Made by a program: the position numbers and the translations under genes. Positions 25,791 to 34,303 of a DNA stretch of 64,000 nucleotides are shown here, in pieces (positions within the stretch are counted from its first letter, which is position 1; the number at the start of each line of letters is the position of its first letter). The notes below the pieces were generated by a model. The model was not told the origin of the DNA and searched no databases. It saw only the letters and a program-made list of their open reading frames with translations. Source of the stretch: Mycobacterium sp. AT1 (lineage in GTDB: Bacteria; Actinomycetota; Actinomycetes; Mycobacteriales; Mycobacteriaceae); the NCBI RefSeq assembly GCF_002043095.1, contig NZ_MVOC01000035.1, forward strand, positions 140,545-204,544, in the 5' to 3' direction.

Positions 25791-27413
25791 GTGTCCGACG
25801 ACCGCAACCCAACCGTCACCGAACTACTCGCACCGCTGGTCGACATCACCGATCGCGGTGTGTACGAAGATGATTCGTTCGTCAACTGGCGTGATCACCT
25901 GCTGGCCGGCGCTCGGGTCGCGGCGGCCCTGACCGCGCGTCTCGACCCGGCAAGGCCGCCGCACGTCGGCGTGATGCTCGGCAACACCACGTTCTTCTCG
26001 TCGGTCCTGCTGGCGGCCGGCCTCTCCGGGCTGGTGACGGTGGGGCTCAACCCGACCCGGCGCGGCGATGCCTTCGCCCGCGACGTCGCCCGCGCCGACT
26101 GCCAACTGGTGCTGACCGACGACATCGCCGCCCTCGGCGACGCAGTGCCCGACGGCGTCGTCGTCGTCGACGTCGAATCAGCCGACTGGGCGGCCGAATT
26201 GGCGTCGCACGCCGGAACGCCCGTGACGTTCGCCGACACCGGTCCAGACGACCTGTACATGCTGATCTTCACCTCCGGCACCAGCGGTGAGCCGAAAGCC
26301 GTCCGCGTCACGCACGAGAAGGTGGCGTTTCCCGGCACGATGTTGGCCGAGCGTTTCGGGCTGGGCCGTGACGACACGTTCTACCTCGCGATGCCGCTCT
26401 TCCACTCCAACGCCATCATGGCGGGCTGGGCGGTGGCAGTGGCCGCCGGAGGGTCCATTGCGTTGCGGCGCAAGTTCTCCGCGTCCCAGTTCATCCCCGA
26501 CGTGCGCCGCTTCAACGCGACGTACGCCAACTACGTCGGCAAGCCCCTGAGCTACGTCCTCGCGACCCCGCCTCACGACGACGATGCGGACAATCCGTTG
26601 CGGTTCATGTACGGCAACGAAGGCGCGCCACGCGACCTGCCGCGCTTCGCGGAGCGCTTCGGCACCTACGTCGTCGACGGGTTCGGCTCGACCGAGGGCG
26701 GTATCGCCATCGCCCGAACCCCCGACACCCCCGACGGATCACTGGGGCCGTTGACCGACGAGATCGCCGTCGTCGACGTCGAGACCGGTGAACCGTGCCC
26801 ACCGGGGAAGGTCGGCGAGCTGGTGAACCCTCGGGGCCGGGGCTGGTTCCGCGGTTACTACGGCGACGAGGCCGCCGAAGCCGAGCGGATGCGCGGCGGC
26901 GTCTACCACAGCGGCGACCTGGCCTACTGCGACGACGCGGGCTACGTCTACTTCGCGGGACGCCTCGGCGACTGGATGCGGGTCGACGGCGAGAATCTGG
27001 GCACGGCGCCGATCGAACGAATCCTGTTGCGACACCGCGACGTCGTCGAGGCAGCCGTCTACCCGATCCCCGATCCGGCCGTCGGCGACCGGGTGATGGC
27101 CGCGCTGGTCCTCACCGACGGTGCGGACTTCGACGCCGAGGCGTTCGCCGCCTTCCTGGCCGGTCAACCGGATCTGGGGCCCAAGCAGTGGCCGTCGTTC
27201 GTGCGGATTGGCACCGCCCTGCCGCGCACCGAAACCTTCAAGGTGCTCAAACGTGTGCTGTCGGCCGAGGCACTGGACTGCGCCGACCCGGTACACGCCA
27301 TCGGTCGGACTGCCGACGGCGGTGGCGATGCGGTCCGCATACTTCCCGACGGGTGCATGGACCTCATCGTCGTCGACGGGGTTGCGCTGAAACGTTCATC
27401 CGGCGAAGGGTAG
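25791..27413 (+). CDS. fadD17: Acyl-CoA synthetase FadD17, with an unusual C-terminal tail
   Basis: This is a 540-residue AMP-forming ligase that activates a sterol side-chain carboxylate as its CoA thioester. The motifs are IFTSGTSGEPKAV (phosphate loop), YVVDGFGSTEGG, YHSGDLAY, GRLGDWMRVDGEN and the lysine region ETFKVLKRVL. The GTG at 25791 lies 36 bp after fadE27, and earlier starts fall within that gene. M. tuberculosis FadD17 is about 502 residues. Here roughly 35 extra residues follow (DCADPVHAIGRTADGGGDAV... RILPDGCMDLIVVDG...). They look like the N-terminal segment of an AraC-type regulator (DUF6597-like 'LPDGCMDLI'), suggesting fusion to a truncated gene. Confidence 0.9.
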   Translation: MSDDRNPTVTELLAPLVDITDRGVYEDDSFVNWRDHLLAGARVAAALTARLDPARPPHVGVMLGNTTFFSSVLLAAGLSGLVTVGLNPTRRGDAFARDVARADCQLVLTDDIAALGDAVPDGVVVVDVESADWAAELASHAGTPVTFADTGPDDLYMLIFTSGTSGEPKAVRVTHEKVAFPGTMLAERFGLGRDDTFYLAMPLFHSNAIMAGWAVAVAAGGSIALRRKFSASQFIPDVRRFNATYANYVGKPLSYVLATPPHDDDADNPLRFMYGNEGAPRDLPRFAERFGTYVVDGFGSTEGGIAIARTPDTPDGSLGPLTDEIAVVDVETGEPCPPGKVGELVNPRGRGWFRGYYGDEAAEAERMRGGVYHSGDLAYCDDAGYVYFAGRLGDWMRVDGENLGTAPIERILLRHRDVVEAAVYPIPDPAVGDRVMAALVLTDGADFDAEAFAAFLAGQPDLGPKQWPSFVRIGTALPRTETFKVLKRVLSAEALDCADPVHAIGRTADGGGDAVRILPDGCMDLIVVDGVALKRSSGEG

Positions 27414-27551
27414 GCGGCAGGCGGGCACGTCGTGAACGAATCGGACACGACGGGTTGCAGTCGCATGCCGCCAGAGCAAATGATCGTCAGGCCATGTCAC
27501 GACGGCCTCGAACCTGGCAGGCAGCCCGATGGGGGACATTGAGTAGTTATA

Positions 27552-27575
27552 CCCACCCTGCACAGGGGGTGTTTT
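27552..27575. terminator. Possible terminator after fadD17
   Basis: CACCCTGCACAGGGGGTG forms a short imperfect stem (CCCT/AGGG plus outer ACC/GGT) followed by TTTT. It lies about 140 bp beyond the fadD17 stop and about 85 bp before the lipoprotein start. The stem is weak, so this is tentative. Confidence 0.4.
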
Positions 27576-27661
27576 GAGCTACGCTTCGGTCCGGAATGGA
27601 CGGCCTCATCGCTTGCCAGCAGTCTCCACGAACCACGTTTCCGAATACGAGGAGTTAACGA

Positions 27662-28369
27662 ATGAGAACTTCGGCGCTCACTGGTGTGGCTGCGGCCGTC
27701 ACCGCCCTTGCCGTCGTGCTGTCCGGCTGTGGCTCGGACAGCAAGACCGCGACGTCCAGCAGTTCCGAGAGCAAGTCGTCGTCCAGTACGGAGACGACCA
27801 CCTCGAAGAAGCCCACGGTGACCGAGACCCCGAACGCCGCGGCGGGTCCCAACCCGACGATCGCGGACTACATCGCCGAGAACAAGATCCAGGAGACCGG
27901 GATCAAGATGGGCGATCCCAACGCTCCCGCGGTCAACCTGCCCGTGCCGGAGGGCTGGCAGGTCCTCCCGCCGGAGCAAGCACCCGAGTACGCCTACGGC
28001 GCGATCGTCTACACCGGACCGGAATTCGAGGCGGACCCGCCCAACATCGTCGCCTTGATGTCCAAGCTGGACGGTGACGTCGACCCACAGAAGATCATCG
28101 ACCTGGCACCGGGCGAGCTCAACAACCTGCCGGACTACAAGCCGGGCAACGAGGGCGAGACCAGCACCCTGGGTGACTACCCGGCCTACGTCCTCGGGGG
28201 CACCTACACCAGGGACGGTGCGACGCGCTTCATCGCGCAGAAGACCGTCGTGATCCCGGCCGCCGACGGCCTGTACGTGTTGCAGCTCAACGTCGACGGA
28301 CCCGACGCCGCGGGCGACGTCTTGGCGTCGGCGACCGAGAAGATCGACAGCGACACCACGATCGGCTGA
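27662..28369 (+). CDS. LpqN-family lipoprotein
   Basis: This is a 235-residue lipoprotein. The signal peptide ends in the lipobox LSGC (Cys at residue 23), a Ser/Thr/Lys linker occupies about 24-55, and the C-terminal domain (VNLPVPEGWQVLPPEQAP... NIVALMSKLDG... FIAQKTVVI..LYVLQLNVDG) matches the mycobacterial Lpp-LpqN family. The role is unknown; M. tuberculosis relatives are LpqN and LpqT. A strong bidirectional hairpin closes it against the convergent flavoprotein gene. GAGGAG upstream of the ATG is a plausible Shine-Dalgarno. Confidence 0.88.
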   Translation: MRTSALTGVAAAVTALAVVLSGCGSDSKTATSSSSESKSSSSTETTTSKKPTVTETPNAAAGPNPTIADYIAENKIQETGIKMGDPNAPAVNLPVPEGWQVLPPEQAPEYAYGAIVYTGPEFEADPPNIVALMSKLDGDVDPQKIIDLAPGELNNLPDYKPGNEGETSTLGDYPAYVLGGTYTRDGATRFIAQKTVVIPAADGLYVLQLNVDGPDAAGDVLASATEKIDSDTTIG

Positions 28370-28384
28370 CACCACCGGCGAAAC

Positions 28385-28426
28385 CCGAACGCCGCCACAG
28401 TGATCGAGCACTGTGGCGGCGTTCGG
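28385..28426. terminator. Bidirectional hairpin terminator
   Basis: An 18-bp perfect inverted repeat (CCGAACGCCGCCACAGTG and its complement) with a 6-nt loop ATCGAG. It sits 15 nt after the LpqN-like stop and 22 nt before the stop of the convergent minus-strand gene, so it can end both transcripts. Confidence 0.88.
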
Positions 28427-28448
28427 CGTTTCAGCCACGTCAGCCGCG

Positions 28449-29567
28449 TCAGCCCCGGATGTCGTCCAAGCGCCGGGAAGCCGCCTCGAAACCGGTGACC
28501 AGTTCACTCATGATCTCGGCGACGGGACGAATCTCGTTCATCCGTCCCACGATTTGACCGACCGGCATGGCGACCGCCGTCGGATCCTTCGCCTCGTTCA
28601 TGCGTTGGTGCGCTTCGCTGACGAGGATGTTCTGCAGCGGCATCGGCAACGGCTCCGGCGCGCCATCGGCGTCCCACGCCTCCGTCCACCGCGACTTCAG
28701 CAGTCGCGCAGGCTTGCCGGTGTAGATCTTGCGTCGCACGGTGTCACTCGAGGTTGCGGCGAGCATGGCCTCCTGAATGACCGACACACCCGAGGATCCC
28801 CGCACCCCGAGGTCGTACTCGGCTGCAGTGAGGAACGCCGAACCCATCCACACACCCTGGGCACCGAGCGCCAGCGCCGCCGCCACCTGCCGGCCGGTGC
28901 CGATGCCGCCTGCGGCCAACACCGCGGCCTTGCCGTCAAGGGCGTCGACCACCTCCGGCACCAAGACCATCGACGCGATCTCGCCGGTGTGGCCGCCCGC
29001 CTCGTGTCCCTGGGCGATGACGATGTCGACCCCGATGTCGAGATGCCGCAGCGCATGCTTGGCACTTCCCGCCAAGGCCGCCACCGGAACTCCCGCGGCG
29101 TGCACCTGGTCGATGACGTCCTTCGGCGGAGTACCGAGGGCGTTGGCGATGAGCTTGATCGGATGCTTGAGGGCCACCTCGACGTGCGACCGGGCAACCG
29201 AATGTAGCCAGCCAAGAACGCCTTCGGACTTCGCCTCGTCGTCCGCGAGCGGCGGCACCCCGAGGTCGGCGAGCGTCTTCTCGACGAATTCGCGGTGCGT
29301 CTGCGGGATCAGCTTGTTGATGTCGACGCTGGTGCCTTCGGTGGGCACCTTGGCGGGCATGACGATGTCCACGCCGTACGGCTTACCGTCGGTGTTCTCG
29401 TCCATCCACTGCAGGACCCGCTCGAGTTCGTCGGCCTGGTTGAACCGGACGCAGCCCAGCATGCCCAGTCCACCGGCGCGGGTGACCGCCGCGGCGACCT
29501 TCTCCGACGGGGTGAAGACGAAGATCGGGTACTCGATGCCGAAGCGTTCGCAGAGTTCGGTCTTCAT
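28449..29567 (-). CDS. Nitronate monooxygenase-like FMN protein
   Basis: This is a 372-residue TIM-barrel flavoprotein of the nitronate monooxygenase/2-nitropropane dioxygenase family. Seen are VTRAGGLGMLG at the N-terminus, GHEAGGHTGEIASMVLVPEV, and the FMN-phosphate motif AAGGIGTGRQVAAALALGAQGVWMGSAFL. Its ATG overlaps the fadD19 stop by 4 bp, so it is expressed with fadD19 under KstR. A related flavoprotein, IpdC (Rv3553), acts in steroid C/D-ring breakdown, which makes a redox step on a CoA-linked sterol intermediate more likely here than nitroalkane oxidation. That is inference. Confidence 0.86.
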   Translation of the reverse strand: MKTELCERFGIEYPIFVFTPSEKVAAAVTRAGGLGMLGCVRFNQADELERVLQWMDENTDGKPYGVDIVMPAKVPTEGTSVDINKLIPQTHREFVEKTLADLGVPPLADDEAKSEGVLGWLHSVARSHVEVALKHPIKLIANALGTPPKDVIDQVHAAGVPVAALAGSAKHALRHLDIGVDIVIAQGHEAGGHTGEIASMVLVPEVVDALDGKAAVLAAGGIGTGRQVAAALALGAQGVWMGSAFLTAAEYDLGVRGSSGVSVIQEAMLAATSSDTVRRKIYTGKPARLLKSRWTEAWDADGAPEPLPMPLQNILVSEAHQRMNEAKDPTAVAMPVGQIVGRMNEIRPVAEIMSELVTGFEAASRRLDDIRG

Positions 29568-31216
29568 GCTTGCACTCCTACGTGTTTGGCGTGAACGTCG
29601 TCGGCCGGACGTTCCTCGGTCGTGTCCTTGGCCCAGCGGTAGTCGGGCTTGCCCGCCGGGGAGCGCTTGACCTCGTCGACGATCCACAGGCTGCGCGGCA
29701 CCTTGTATCCGGCGATCTCGGTGCGAACGAAGGCGTCGAGCTCCGCGAGCGTCGGCCGGGTTCCCTCACGGGGGTGGACGACGGCCGCGACGTGCTGCCC
29801 GAAGCGCGGGTCGGGCACGCCGACCACGAGCGCGTCGAAGACGTCGGGGTGGCCCTTGAGCGCAGCCTCGACTTCTTCCGGGTAGATCTTCTCGCCGCCG
29901 CTGTTGATCGACACCGAGCCGCGGCCCAGCATCGTCACGCTGCCGTCGGCCTCGACCTCGGCGTAGTCGCCCGGAATCGCGTACCGCACACCGTGGTACG
30001 TGCGGAACGTCTCGGCGGTCTTCTTCTCGTCCTTGAAGTAGCCGACCGGGATGTGGCCGCACTTGGCGATGATGCCGCGCACGCCAGAGCCCGGCGCGAC
30101 CTCGTTGCCGTCCTCGTCGAGCACCTTGGTGTTCTTGTCGATGGTGACCCGCGGGCCGCCGGTGTGCGACTGGCCCTTGGCCACGATGCTGGTCCCGCCG
30201 AACCCGGTCTCCGACGAGCCGATCGAGTCGGTGATGATCCGGTTGGGCAGCAGCTCGAGGAACTTCTCCTTCAGGCTCGTCGAGAACAGTGCCGCGGTGC
30301 TGGCCAGCAGGAAGAGCGATGACAGGTCGTAGGTGTTGCCCTCGTCCTGGTGCGCGATCAACGCGTCGAGCAGCGGGCGCGCCATGGCGTCGCCGGTGAA
30401 GAACAGCAGGTTCACCTTGTGCTCGTGGATCATTCGCCAGACCTCGTCGGCGTTGAATTCCGGTGCCAGGACTACGGTTTGCCCGGAGAACAGCGACATC
30501 CACGTGGCCGATTGGGTCGCGCCGTGGATCATCGGCGGGATGGGCAGCCGGATCATCGGCGGATTCGCCGCTGCGGCCTTCGACAGGTCGTATTCGTCGG
30601 CGATGGGCTCGCCGGTGGCAAAGTCGGTGCCGCCGAACAGGACTCGGTAGATGTCTTCGTGGCGCCACATCACGCCCTTGGGGAAGCCGGTGGTGCCGCC
30701 GGTGTAGAGCAGGTAGATGTCGTCCTCGCTGCGCGGCCCGAAGTCACGCTCGGGTGATCCCTGCTCCAGCGCGGAATAGAACTCGACGCCGCCGTAGCGC
30801 TCGAAGTCGTCGTCGCTGCCGTCCTCGACCACGAGGATGCTCTTGACCTTCGGCACCTCGGGGAGCACGTTGGCCACGCGGTCGGCGTAGCGGCGTTCGT
30901 GCACCAGCGCGACCATGTCCGAGTTGTCGAAGAGGTACTTCAACTCCCCCTCGACGTAGCGGAAGTTGACGTTCACCAGGATGGCACCCGCCTTGACGAT
31001 CCCCAGCATCGCGATGACGATCTCGATGCGGTTGCGGCAGTAGAGACCGACCTTGTCGTCCTTCTGCACGCCCTGGTCGAGGAGGTAGTGAGCGAGGCGG
31101 TTGGCCTTCTCCTCCAACTCGGCGTAGGTCAGTTGTTGGTCGCCGGAGATCAGGGCGACGCGGTCTGGCACGGCATCGATGGCGTGCTCGGCTAGATCGG
31201 CGATATTCAGGGCCAC
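29564..31216 (-). CDS. fadD19: Steroid-CoA ligase FadD19
   Basis: This is a 550-residue AMP-forming ligase. In mycobacteria and rhodococci FadD19 activates the C26/C8 side chain of sterols as a CoA ester, essential for degrading branched (C24-alkyl) sterols. Seen are YLLYTGGTTGFPKGVMW (phosphate loop), IGSSETGFGG, GDYAEVEADG, GRGSVSINSGGEKIYPEEVE and the C-terminal catalytic lysine in SPAGKPDYRW. The GTG at 31216 (MALNIADLAEHAIDAVPDRV) matches the start of the M. tuberculosis protein. A longer open frame upstream runs through the divergent promoter and was rejected. A KstR-type operator lies 12 bp upstream of the GTG. Confidence 0.96.
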   Translation of the reverse strand: MALNIADLAEHAIDAVPDRVALISGDQQLTYAELEEKANRLAHYLLDQGVQKDDKVGLYCRNRIEIVIAMLGIVKAGAILVNVNFRYVEGELKYLFDNSDMVALVHERRYADRVANVLPEVPKVKSILVVEDGSDDDFERYGGVEFYSALEQGSPERDFGPRSEDDIYLLYTGGTTGFPKGVMWRHEDIYRVLFGGTDFATGEPIADEYDLSKAAAANPPMIRLPIPPMIHGATQSATWMSLFSGQTVVLAPEFNADEVWRMIHEHKVNLLFFTGDAMARPLLDALIAHQDEGNTYDLSSLFLLASTAALFSTSLKEKFLELLPNRIITDSIGSSETGFGGTSIVAKGQSHTGGPRVTIDKNTKVLDEDGNEVAPGSGVRGIIAKCGHIPVGYFKDEKKTAETFRTYHGVRYAIPGDYAEVEADGSVTMLGRGSVSINSGGEKIYPEEVEAALKGHPDVFDALVVGVPDPRFGQHVAAVVHPREGTRPTLAELDAFVRTEIAGYKVPRSLWIVDEVKRSPAGKPDYRWAKDTTEERPADDVHAKHVGVQA

Positions 31217-31227
31217 GAGACCTAAAC

Positions 31228-31241
31228 TAGAACCTGTTACA
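31228..31241. promoter_or_regulatory. KstR-type operator between fadD19 and echA19
   Basis: TAGAACCTGTTACA matches the KstR inverted repeat with one weak arm. It is 12 bp from the fadD19 start codon and 45 bp from the echA19 start, and probably represses both divergent genes. Confidence 0.86.
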
Positions 31242-31285
31242 TTTTGTGACAAGTCTCCCGCATTGACGCTGAAAGGCGGACCCCC

Positions 31286-32086
31286 GTGACCGAGCCCAAG
31301 AATGAGCCCGACGCCCTCATTGAGCAGCGCGGACACACGCTGATCCTGACCCTGAACCGACCGGAGGCGCGTAACGCGCTTTCAACTGAGATGCTCTCGA
31401 TAATGGTCGAGGCGTGGGACCGCGTCGACTCCGATCCCGAGATCCGGTCGTGCGTCTTGACGGGTGCCGGCGGCTACTTCTGCGCGGGCATGGACCTCAA
31501 GGCCGCGACGAAGGCCCCGCCCGGCGATTCGTTCAAGAGCGGCGGCTACGACCCCACCCGCATCGACGGGCTGCTGAAGGGGCGCCGGCTGACCAAGCCG
31601 TTGATCGCCGCCGTCGAAGGCCCCGCGATCGCGGGTGGCACCGAGATCCTGCAGGGAACCGACATTCGCGTGGCTGGCGAGAGCGCCAAGTTCGGCATCT
31701 CCGAGGCCAAGTGGAGCCTCTACCCCATGGGCGGTTCCGCGGTGCGGCTGGTGCGCCAGATTCCGTACACGATCGCGTGCGATCTGCTGCTGACCGGCCG
31801 CCACATCACCGCCGCCGAGGCGCTGTCATATGGGCTGATCGGCTACGTGGTTCCCGACGGGTCGGCGCTGGACAAGGCGCTCGAGATCGCCGAGGTGATC
31901 AACAAGAACGGGCCGCTGGCCGTGCAGGCGATCCTCAAGTCGATCCACGACACCGAGGGCATGCACGAGCTCGACGCGTTCAAGGTCGACACGAAGATCG
32001 GCATCGGCGTGTTCATGTCCGACGACGCCAAGGAAGGCCCGTTGGCATTCAAGGAGAAGCGGGCGCCGAACTTCCAGATGAAGTAG
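31286..32086 (+). CDS. echA19: Enoyl-CoA hydratase EchA19
   Basis: This is a 266-residue crotonase-fold enzyme. In M. tuberculosis EchA19 hydrates enoyl-CoA intermediates of the cholesterol side chain. Seen are [11 protein letters not shown] (oxyanion hole), [42 protein letters not shown] with the expected acidic catalytic region, and a C-terminal helix. It starts at GTG 31286 with GAAAGGCGG upstream. It is divergent from fadD19, which makes its upstream substrate. Confidence 0.94.
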   Translation: MTEPKNEPDALIEQRGHTLILTLNRPEARNALSTEMLSIMVEAWDRVDSDPEIRSCVLTGAGGYFCAGMDLKAATKAPPGDSFKSGGYDPTRIDGLLKGRRLTKPLIAAVEGPAIAGGTEILQGTDIRVAGESAKFGISEAKWSLYPMGGSAVRLVRQIPYTIACDLLLTGRHITAAEALSYGLIGYVVPDGSALDKALEIAEVINKNGPLAVQAILKSIHDTEGMHELDAFKVDTKIGIGVFMSDDAKEGPLAFKEKRAPNFQMK

Positions 32087-32096
32087 CGAGGATGCG

Positions 32097-32154
32097 TCGA
32101 ACGTGACGCCACCGCGACTTCCCGCCCCTTCCACCGCAACCACGTCACGCTCGG
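32097..32154. repeat. Palindromic repeat element, copy 1
   Basis: An inverted repeat, TCGAACGTGACG ... CGTCACGCTCGG (10 of 12 positions complementary plus a G-T pair), with a 34-nt interior. A second copy with the same arms lies at 33021-33078, so the two flank the gene at 32173. It starts 10 nt after the echA19 stop and could terminate that transcript. Confidence 0.6.
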
Positions 32155-32172
32155 CGACGTGTCGGACCGCGG

Positions 32173-33030
32173 ATGAAGACTCACCTCATGGTGGGACCCT
32201 TCATCGGTAGCGAGGCCGTCACGTCCGGCTCCGTGACATCGCACGCCCTACGAGCGAAGTTCACTGCGCTGCACCACGACGTCTACCTGCCAGACGGGGT
32301 TGAGCCGACGGCCGCGATGCGAGCGAGAGCCGCCTGGCTGTGGTCGAGGCGTCAGGCGGTGGTCGCCGGCGCCTCAGCCGCTGCGCTACACGGTGCGAAA
32401 TGGCTCGACCCACGCGCGCCCGCCGAGCTTCTCTACGACAATCGTCGTCCGCCGGTCGGTATCACCTGCTGGTCGGACGCCGTCGCCGAGGACGAAGTGG
32501 TCCTCGTCGACGGAATGCGGATGACGACGCCGGCGCGGACCGCAGTCGACTACGCCTGCCGCTATCGACTCGACGAAGCCGTGGCCGCCGTCGACGCATT
32601 GTCGAACGCCACCCGACTGAAGGTGGCGGAGATCGAGTCGATTGCCGAGCGCTACGGCGGACGGCGCGGAATCCGCCGGGCGCGCCGCGCAATCCTCCTC
32701 GTCGACGCCGGTGCGCAGTCCCCACGCGAAACGTGGTTGCGCCTGTTGGTGATTCGCGCCGGGTACCCGCGCCCGGACACCCAGGTGCCGGTCCGCAACG
32801 AGTACGGGATACCGATCGCGCACCTGGATTTGGGCTGGGAGGAGCGACGGCTGGCACTCGAATACGACGGCGCCCACCATCGCCTGAGCCGCGAGCAATT
32901 TGCCTACGACATCCGCAAGCACGAACAGATTCGCGATCTCGGCTGGAACGTTTTGCGCGTGACGTCGATGGATCCACCGGCCGTCATCCTCGATCGCCTT
33001 GCGTCACGTTGGCAGGATCACCGAGCGTGA
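32173..33030 (+). CDS. AbiEi-antitoxin-like/DUF559 domain protein
   Basis: This is a 285-residue protein. The N-terminal half (about 20-150) resembles the 'type IV toxin-antitoxin AbiEi family antitoxin' fold, with a winged-helix-like start and the AGASAAALHGAKWLD motif. The C-terminal part (about 195-280: VRNEYGIPIAHLDLGWEERRLALEYDGAHHRLSREQFAYDIRKHEQIRDLGWNVLRVT) is a DUF559/Vsr-like restriction-endonuclease fold, with candidate catalytic D and E-Y-D residues. Such proteins are common and scattered in mycobacteria, and their function is not established. It is unrelated to sterol catabolism and sits between echA19 and cyp142, flanked by two copies of a palindromic element. The stop overlaps the second copy. 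Confidence 0.8.
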   Translation: MKTHLMVGPFIGSEAVTSGSVTSHALRAKFTALHHDVYLPDGVEPTAAMRARAAWLWSRRQAVVAGASAAALHGAKWLDPRAPAELLYDNRRPPVGITCWSDAVAEDEVVLVDGMRMTTPARTAVDYACRYRLDEAVAAVDALSNATRLKVAEIESIAERYGGRRGIRRARRAILLVDAGAQSPRETWLRLLVIRAGYPRPDTQVPVRNEYGIPIAHLDLGWEERRLALEYDGAHHRLSREQFAYDIRKHEQIRDLGWNVLRVTSMDPPAVILDRLASRWQDHRA

Positions 33031-33078
33031 CGCCACTGCGACGAAACGGGCTGAAGACCGCACTGACGTCACGTTCGG
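33021..33078. repeat. Palindromic repeat element, copy 2
   Basis: CCGAGCGTGACG ... CGTCACGTTCGG is a 12-bp inverted repeat (11 Watson-Crick pairs and one G-T) with 34 nt between the arms, the same spacing as copy 1 at 32097. The outer sequence GTGACGCCAC-GCGAC is shared with copy 1. It covers the stop codon of the AbiEi-like gene and ends 16 nt before the cyp142 stop, so it could be a bidirectional terminator. Confidence 0.62.
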
Positions 33079-33094
33079 CGCAAGAGGCTTCGCG

Positions 33095-34303
33095 CTAGTC
33101 GAGCACCCGCGCCGTCGGCGTGAACACCACCGGCATCGCCTCGGGTCCGCTGACGAAGTTGGCGGGCCGCAACGGCACGACGGCGTCGTCGGCAAGCCGC
33201 AGATCGGGCAGCCGCTCCAGCACCCGCTTGGTCATCATCGACAGCTCGAGGCGCGCCAGCTGGTTGCCGAGGCAGAAGTGCGAGCCGAAACCAAAGGCCA
33301 AGTGGCTGTTGGGGCTTCGGTCTATGCGGAAGTTCTCCGGGTCGCCGAACACTGCCTCGTCGAAGTTGGCGGCCTCGAACATCAGCATGATCTTCTCGTC
33401 CTTGCGCAGCTCCGTGCCGTGGAACGTGGTGTCCGCGGTGAGCGTGCGGCACATGTTCTTCACCGGCGAGGTCCAGCGCAGCATCTCCTCGATCGCGCCG
33501 GGCAGCAGGTCGGTGTTCGCGACCAGCGCGTCCCACTGATCACGGTGTCGCAGCAGCTGTTCGGTGCCGCCGGAGAGGGTATGACGGGTGGTCTCGTCGC
33601 CACCGATGAGGATCAGCAGGGTCTCCATGACGATCTCGTCGTCGGCCATCCGCTGGCCCTCGACCTCGGCGTTCACCAGGATCGAGAACAGGTCCTCCGT
33701 CGGCTCCGCGCGCCGCTTTCCGATGCTCTCCATCGTGAACGCGGTGTACCCGGCGAACGCCTCCATCATGGCTTGGGCCGAGGTCTCGTCGATGTGCGAG
33801 CTCAGGCCGGTGACCAAGTCGTCGGACCACTTCAGCAGCATGCACCGCTCCTCGGGCAGCACGCCGAGCATGTCGCCGATGACCGCCATCGGCAGTGGCG
33901 CGGCGATGTCGCGGACGAAGTCGCACTCCCCGCGCTCGCACACCGAGTCGATGAGGGTGTCGCACAGGGTGGCGATCGACGGCACCTTGTCCATCACGCG
34001 CTTTCGGGTGAAGCCGGAGTTGACGAGCTTGCGGCGCAACACGTGTGCGGGGTCGTCCATGTCGATCATGTAGGGCATGCCCGGCGTCTCGGGTCGGATG
34101 CCTCCGGTGTTGGAGAACAGCTCGGGATTGCGTTCGGCGTCGAGCACCGACTGGTAGCTGGCCGCGGCGGCCAGCCCGTTGCGGTCGCGGAACACCGGTT
34201 GGTTGGCCCGCATCCACCGGTAGGCCTCACGGGCGCCGCCGTCGGCATAGAAGGTGCCGTCGGTGAAGTCGACGTCAGGCTTGGTGGTCAACAGGGAGGT
34301 CAT
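33095..34303 (-). CDS. cyp142: Cytochrome P450 CYP142, cholesterol C26-hydroxylase
   Basis: This is a 402-residue P450. CYP142 oxidises the terminal carbon of the cholesterol side chain to the carboxylic acid, a step shared with CYP125 in M. tuberculosis. The I-helix shows LLILIGGDETTRHT, the ExxR motif is in IEEMLRW, and the heme-binding loop is FGFGSHFCLGNQLARLE with the proximal cysteine. The ATG at 34303 has AAGGAG upstream and overlaps the preceding gene's stop by 4 bp. The upstream open frame is not used because it lies within that gene. Confidence 0.95.
   Translation of the reverse strand: MTSLLTTKPDVDFTDGTFYADGGAREAYRWMRANQPVFRDRNGLAAAASYQSVLDAERNPELFSNTGGIRPETPGMPYMIDMDDPAHVLRRKLVNSGFTRKRVMDKVPSIATLCDTLIDSVCERGECDFVRDIAAPLPMAVIGDMLGVLPEERCMLLKWSDDLVTGLSSHIDETSAQAMMEAFAGYTAFTMESIGKRRAEPTEDLFSILVNAEVEGQRMADDEIVMETLLILIGGDETTRHTLSGGTEQLLRHRDQWDALVANTDLLPGAIEEMLRWTSPVKNMCRTLTADTTFHGTELRKDEKIMLMFEAANFDEAVFGDPENFRIDRSPNSHLAFGFGSHFCLGNQLARLELSMMTKRVLERLPDLRLADDAVVPLRPANFVSGPEAMPVVFTPTARVLD

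Noticed and set aside
27164..27466. Minus-strand open frame over the fadD17 tail
   Set aside because: It is the complement of the ligase end and of the AraC-like fragment; no Shine-Dalgarno and no recognisable domain.
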